DNA of 64,000 bases from Clostridiales bacterium (GTDB taxonomy: Bacteria > Bacillota > Clostridia > Christensenellales > Aristaeellaceae): NCBI GenBank assembly GCA_015056085.1, contig SVHA01000001.1, positions 1 through 64,000 of the forward strand, given 5' to 3'. Made by a program: the position numbers and the translations under genes. Shown here piece by piece: positions 60,102 to 64,000 of this stretch (positions within the stretch are counted from its first letter, which is position 1; every line of letters starts with the position of its first letter). The notes under the pieces are model-generated. The model was not told the origin of the DNA, did no database searches, and saw only the letters and a list, made by a program, of their open reading frames with translations.

Positions 60102-60740
60102 TTATTTCAGCAATGTCATGGGGTCGATATTTTCTCCATCTGATTGCACTTCCAGATGCAAATGCGACGGCTGATTCCTCTCTGCTGCGGGGCCGTCGCC
60201 CGCATAGCCGATGGTCTGCCCGGAGAGTACCGGGTCGCCGGGTTTCAGTGGACTGATGAGGCTCATCCCGGCGTAGGTCACAGTGTATTTGCCGTGGGTG
60301 ATGACCACCAAGCCGCCGCTGATTTCGTCAGTGTACGCCTCTTTCACCACGCCGTCCGCCATGGCACGCACCATGTCCCCGGTTTCCGTCTGAAAGTCTA
60401 CGCCGTCGTGGACCTGCCACAGCCCCGGCAAGGCCGAGGCCTCCATGCGGGCGTTGTTGAAGGGCTTTTGCACAGCGGCGTCTTCCAGCGGCGAAACCCA
60501 CGGAATCTCCGAGGGCTGGGGGAGGGGCGTGGCGGCTTCCTTGAGGGATTGCTGCATGGGTTTGGCGGCGGATTGCGCCTGGCCTGACGGTGGCGTGGGG
60601 GCCGGCGGCTCCTGCTGTAACTGATGCGTCCATGCTGCCGAGCCGATCACCGTTCCCACGCAGAGGATTGTCAGCAGCGTCATGCCGTTCATGGACAGCC
60701 ATGCGGCGGATTTCTTGCGGAATTGATCTGATTTCTTCAC
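60102..60740 (-). CDS. spoIIQ: M23 peptidase-domain protein, SpoIIQ-like
   Basis: 212 aa from GTG 60740 (GGAGG nine nt upstream). A membrane helix (about 18-38), a Pro/Gln-rich linker, and a LytM/M23 domain with HDGVDF (HxxxD) and HLHLEV (HxH). All zinc ligands are present, as in Clostridial SpoIIQ and unlike B. subtilis SpoIIQ, which lost one. It would form the forespore side of the SpoIIQ-SpoIIIAH channel. It follows spoIID, the typical Clostridial order. Confidence 0.85.
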   Translation of the reverse strand: MKKSDQFRKKSAAWLSMNGMTLLTILCVGTVIGSAAWTHQLQQEPPAPTPPSGQAQSAAKPMQQSLKEAATPLPQPSEIPWVSPLEDAAVQKPFNNARMEASALPGLWQVHDGVDFQTETGDMVRAMADGVVKEAYTDEISGGLVVITHGKYTVTYAGMSLISPLKPGDPVLSGQTIGYAGDGPAAERNQPSHLHLEVQSDGENIDPMTLLK

Positions 60741-60789
60741 AGTTCCTTCCTCCGGGCTTTTTCCCTATTCTGCCCGGAGTGAGGCTGAT

Positions 60790-61758
60790 TTACCCGCCGG
60801 ATTCCTCCTTTTGCGGCAGGGTGATAGGCGTCGTGCCGGGATAATAGTGGCTGAGGATTTCCTGCCACGATGCGCCGTTTGAGGCCATGGCCTGTGCGCC
60901 CGCCTGGGACATCCCCACGCCGTGACCATACCCGGTGGTATGGAAGGTAATTTCTTCATCTGTGAAGGACCAGGTGAAATCGCTTGATCGCAGCCCCAGG
61001 GCTTTGCGGAACTCCGTGCCGGAAACGGTCTTGTCGCCCACCAGCATTTCCTTCACCCGGCCGGATGTTGTGCTGCTGAGGCGCCGCAGGTCGGAAGACA
61101 GCGTGTCTGCTGTCACACCACTTCCGGGAAAGGCGTTAACGAGCTGCTTGGCGACGTCATTGCGGGAGAATGTCTGCGTCACGGAAAACCCGCTGTAATG
61201 CTCCTCGCCGGGGGAGGACACGCTGACAAGATATGGCACTTCCCGGGCGAAGACCTCGGCAGCGTCCGCTGTCTGTCCGCCGCTGCAGGCGTGATAGAGC
61301 ATCTCACAGGGCTGACCCTCCCAGGTCAGAATGACGCCGCTGGTGGCTTTTGCCGCCTGCATGACCCGCTGTCCCATGGCGTCGTGGCTGTTACCCCATT
61401 TTTCAGGCCATTTTTCCTGGGGGAGATACCCCTGACAGCACGTGCTGTCAGAGCACACATCGGCGCCAGGGTGGGTGACGCATCCGCTGCCAGCATACAG
61501 CTGGCTTTTCCGGGCGGCATACGTTCTGGCGGCGATGGCCTGACATTGCAGCGCCGCAGGGGCATAACTGGCGGGCATTTCCGCCGCCACGCATCCCGCC
61601 ACATAGTCTTCCAGCGGCAGGATTTCGATGCGCCCCTGTTCCTCGTTGTACAGCCGGATGGTGCGCGCGTTTTCCGGGGCAGGGGAGCAGCCGGGGAGGA
61701 CCGTAACAGTCGTCATCATCAGCAGCAGAATCAGCAGAGTGAAATTTCGTTTCATCAT
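60790..61758 (-). CDS. spoIID: Stage II sporulation protein D (peptidoglycan lytic transglycosylase)
   Basis: 322 aa. Signal anchor or lipoprotein-like start (LLILLLMMTTVTVLPGCS); the SpoIID domain begins at LPLEDYVAGCVAAEMPASYAPAALQCQAIAARTYA with the catalytic Glu in AEMP, and ends with TTGYGHGVGMSQAGAQAMA. It thins septal peptidoglycan during engulfment with SpoIIM/SpoIIP. Several Cys in the middle (CVTHPGADVCSDSTCC) may bind metal or form disulfides. Confidence 0.93.
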   Translation of the reverse strand: MMKRNFTLLILLLMMTTVTVLPGCSPAPENARTIRLYNEEQGRIEILPLEDYVAGCVAAEMPASYAPAALQCQAIAARTYAARKSQLYAGSGCVTHPGADVCSDSTCCQGYLPQEKWPEKWGNSHDAMGQRVMQAAKATSGVILTWEGQPCEMLYHACSGGQTADAAEVFAREVPYLVSVSSPGEEHYSGFSVTQTFSRNDVAKQLVNAFPGSGVTADTLSSDLRRLSSTTSGRVKEMLVGDKTVSGTEFRKALGLRSSDFTWSFTDEEITFHTTGYGHGVGMSQAGAQAMASNGASWQEILSHYYPGTTPITLPQKEESGG

Positions 61759-61795
61759 GGGCTCCTTTCAGGGGGGACATCGCCATCTTTTCAAA

Positions 61796-61824
61796 AGCGT
61801 ATGCAATCCGGGCCTTCATCATGC
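61796..61824 (-). promoter_or_regulatory. Sigma-E-like promoter of spoIID
   Basis: Leftward GCATGATG (61817-61824) and CATACGCT (61796-61803), 13 nt apart between CATGATG and CATAC, the same layout as before the spoVM unit. Confidence 0.55.
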
Positions 61825-61946
61825 GGAATCTTTCAACATTTGAAACTTTTGTTTCATGTGGGGAGAAAATGGCCAGATCAAAAATGAATTATGGGAAAAT
61901 TTTGCGCAAAAACTGGAAAATAACGGTGTTTCATTCCTTTTCGCCC

Positions 61947-61976
61947 TTGACGAAAGCGGGTGATTATGTGTACAAT
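61947..61976 (+). promoter_or_regulatory. Promoter of glgB
   Basis: TTGACG (61947-61952), 18-nt spacer, TACAAT (61971-61976), about 90 nt before the ATG. The remainder of 61825-62068 shows only a short GAAAC/GTTTC hairpin. Confidence 0.7.
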
Positions 61977-62068
61977 AGGATATGTACGAAAACCCATCAG
62001 AAACAAACAATTTCATTTCTTCCAATCGTATGTCCGGCTTTCCGAAATCAAAAAGGAAGGTGTTTGTA

Positions 62069-64000
62069 ATGCGGTATATTGCTCCTGATGCACAGGTCCG
62101 CGAGGCGTTTCATCAGGGCCAGAATCGTCGTGCGTATGAGATGCTGGGAGCCCATCCCGTTACTCAGGATGGCGTGGAGATGTGGCATTTCGCCGTCTGG
62201 GCGCCCAATGCCCGGGCCGTTTCCCTCATCGGCGAATTCTGCTCCTGGGACAGACACGCATGCCCCATGAATAAACAGTTTGACGGCACCTGGGAAGTCC
62301 GGCTGCCGGCCACCACCTTTGATATTGCCTCTGACCCCGCCCGCTACAATTATCCCGAAGCGGCGGAGAAGATCAAGACCTATAAATTTGCGGTGCAGCA
62401 TCCTGACGGCTCCTGGCACGACAAGTGCGACCCTTATGGCTTCAGGATGCAGAAGCGGCCCGATACCGCCTCCATGATTTGCGACTTGTCTGATTACGTC
62501 TGGCAGGACAGCGAATGGATGGCAGCCAGGGCAAACCGGGATGCCATGCGTTCCCCCATGAATATCTACGAACTGCATCTGGGCTCCTGGCGCCGCCATC
62601 CTGATGGCTCTATGATGTCCTATGGTGAAATCGCCGATCAGCTCATTCCCTATGTGCTGGAAATGGGCTACACCCATGTGGAACTGCTGCCGGTGATGGA
62701 GCATCCGCTGGATATGTCCTGGGGATATCAGGTGATGGGCTATTATGCCGCCACCGCCCGCTATGGCACGCCTCAGGAACTCATGGCGATGATTGACCGC
62801 TGCCATCAGGCGGGCATCGGTGTGATTCTGGACTGGGTGCCGGCTCACTTCCCCCGGGATGAAGCCGGTCTGCGCCGCTTTGACGGCACCGCCCTGTATG
62901 AGCATCCCGATCCCCGGCGAGGCGATATGGATCAGTGGGGCACCCATTTGTTTGACTACGCCCGGGGCGAAGTGCGCTCCTTCATGCTGTCCAACGCCTG
63001 TTTCTGGCTGGAATACTTCCACGCTGATGGCATCCGTGCCGATGCCGTGGCGGCGCTGCTGCATTACGACTTCTGCCGTGAGCCCGGGCAGTGGCTGCCC
63101 AACTGCTACGGCGGCAGGGAAAACCTGGAGGCCATTTCCTTCCTCAAGATGATGAACGAAACGGTCTACGGCGATTTCCCCGGCGTGATGATGATCGCTG
63201 AGGATTCCACTGCCTTCCCCATGGTCACCCGCCCGGTGTATCTGGGCGGTCTGGGCTTTGGCTTCAAGTGGAACATGGGCTGGATGAATGATATGCTGTC
63301 CTACGTCGAGATGGACCCCATCTATCGCAAGTATCATCACAACAAACTCACGTTCTCCCTGATGTATGCCTTCAACGAGAACTTCGTCCTGCCTTTCTCC
63401 CATGATGAGGTCGTCCACGGCAAGCACTCCATGCTGGACAAGCAGCCCGGCGACCTGTGGCAGAAATTTGCGGGTTTGCGGGCGCTGTATGGCTACACCA
63501 TGGCCCATCCCGGCAAGAAGCTGCTGTTCATGGGCAGCGAATTCGGTCACTTCATCGAGTGGAAGTTTGACGATCAGCTGGACTGGTTCCTGCTGGACTA
63601 TGATCGCCATCCGCAGATGCTGGAATGCGTCAGGCGGCTGAATCACATCTACAAGGAAAACCCGGAATTCTGGGAAGTGGATGACAGCTGGGATGGCTTC
63701 CAGTGGGTGCAGGCCAACGATCAGGATCACTCCATTGTGGCCTTCCTGCGCATGGACAAAAAGGGGACTACCACCCTGGTGGTCACCAACTTCACCCCGG
63801 CCTTCTACGGCCAGTACCGCATCGGCCTGCCCTGCGAAGGCACGCTGACGGAATACTTCAACACTGACCGTATCGAGTTTGGTGGCTCCAACCAGTACAA
63901 CGCCTGGACGGTTCACGCAATTCACCAGCAGTTCAACGAGCATCCCTTCTGCGTCGACATCTGCGTGCCGCCCCTGTCCACGGTGTACTTCCGCTTTGAC
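62069..64000 (+). CDS. glgB: 1,4-alpha-glucan branching enzyme (3' end outside window)
   Basis: 644 codons without a stop; the C-terminus lies beyond the right edge. A CBM48 domain (VWAPNARAVSLIGEFCSWDR) is followed by the GH13 barrel: LELLPVMEHP-type motif, DWVPAHF, GIRADAVAALLHYD with the nucleophile Asp, MIAEDST with the acid Glu, and PFSHDEVVHGK. It introduces alpha-1,6 branches into glycogen. RBS AAGGAAGG. Start of a likely glycogen operon. Confidence 0.95.
   Translation, partial: MRYIAPDAQVREAFHQGQNRRAYEMLGAHPVTQDGVEMWHFAVWAPNARAVSLIGEFCSWDRHACPMNKQFDGTWEVRLPATTFDIASDPARYNYPEAAEKIKTYKFAVQHPDGSWHDKCDPYGFRMQKRPDTASMICDLSDYVWQDSEWMAARANRDAMRSPMNIYELHLGSWRRHPDGSMMSYGEIADQLIPYVLEMGYTHVELLPVMEHPLDMSWGYQVMGYYAATARYGTPQELMAMIDRCHQAGIGVILDWVPAHFPRDEAGLRRFDGTALYEHPDPRRGDMDQWGTHLFDYARGEVRSFMLSNACFWLEYFHADGIRADAVAALLHYDFCREPGQWLPNCYGGRENLEAISFLKMMNETVYGDFPGVMMIAEDSTAFPMVTRPVYLGGLGFGFKWNMGWMNDMLSYVEMDPIYRKYHHNKLTFSLMYAFNENFVLPFSHDEVVHGKHSMLDKQPGDLWQKFAGLRALYGYTMAHPGKKLLFMGSEFGHFIEWKFDDQLDWFLLDYDRHPQMLECVRRLNHIYKENPEFWEVDDSWDGFQWVQANDQDHSIVAFLRMDKKGTTTLVVTNFTPAFYGQYRIGLPCEGTLTEYFNTDRIEFGGSNQYNAWTVHAIHQQFNEHPFCVDICVPPLSTVYFRFD

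Noticed and set aside
62048-63943. A 631-aa minus-strand frame
   Set aside because: Shadow of glgB, which has clear GH13 motifs on the + strand.

Overview
The window is a chromosome segment of a spore-forming Firmicute of the Clostridia type, GC-rich for that class. Evidence: promoters and Shine-Dalgarno sites are of Gram-positive type; sporulation genes are present (a 25-residue spoVM, spoIID, a spoIIQ-like M23 gene, sigH); other typical genes are an ECF vitamin-transport module, a THF riboswitch before folT, ThyX, Fe-S L-serine dehydratase and tmRNA/SmpB. The species cannot be fixed from the sequence. A gut anaerobe is a reasonable guess.

Layout. 1-3.4 kb: a leftward three-gene operon for a MotA/MotB-type (ZorAB-like, non-flagellar) proton-channel pair with long coiled coils plus a small anchored protein, closed by a long-hairpin terminator. 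3.5-8.8 kb, rightward: a 64-aa membrane protein and spoVM behind a sigma-E-like promoter, asd, ftsH, THF riboswitch-folT-nth-GNAT. 8.8-11.3 kb, leftward: a secreted Ig-like protein, signal peptidase I and DUF951. 11.3-15.1 kb, rightward: glutamate racemase, an EF-G2-like GTPase and an AT-rich VOC gene. 15.3-26.1 kb, leftward: an XRE regulator, then a long operon ecfA1-ecfA2-ecfT-truA-ACT/MBL-FAD protein-HAD-pepT-glmM. 26.2-32.1 kb: small membrane, secreted and housekeeping genes. 32.3-37.1 kb: a 1607-aa anchored surface protein with tandem repeats. 37.3-47.7 kb: trkA-trkH, a beta-helix protein, pyridoxal kinase-like, sdaAB-sdaAA, XRE, methyltransferase, pseudouridine synthase, GNAT, HAD, smpB.

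47.8-51.5 kb: tmRNA, then an AT-richer 3 kb mobile-element remnant (truncated P4-type primase, HTH protein, three unknowns), then tRNA-Lys. 51.8-56.4 kb: mrnC-thyX-rlmB-rae1-sigH and a PAP2 gene, followed by a second tRNA-Lys in opposite orientation, so this block lies between 89-bp perfect inverted repeats. 56.7-64 kb: anti-sigma-like and ECF sigma genes behind cimA, spoIIQ-spoIID, and glgB running off the right edge.

Functional links: the folate S-component FolT at 7.1 kb has no ATPase beside it and probably uses the EcfA1-A2-T module at 23.5-26 kb. SmpB and tmRNA (ribosome rescue) are adjacent. mrnC, rlmB, rae1 and sigH form the RNA-metabolism and sporulation-entry cluster known in Firmicutes. 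A recurring -35 box TTGCAA is seen at six promoters. Two sporulation loci share the spaced motif GCATGAT-N13/14-CATAC.
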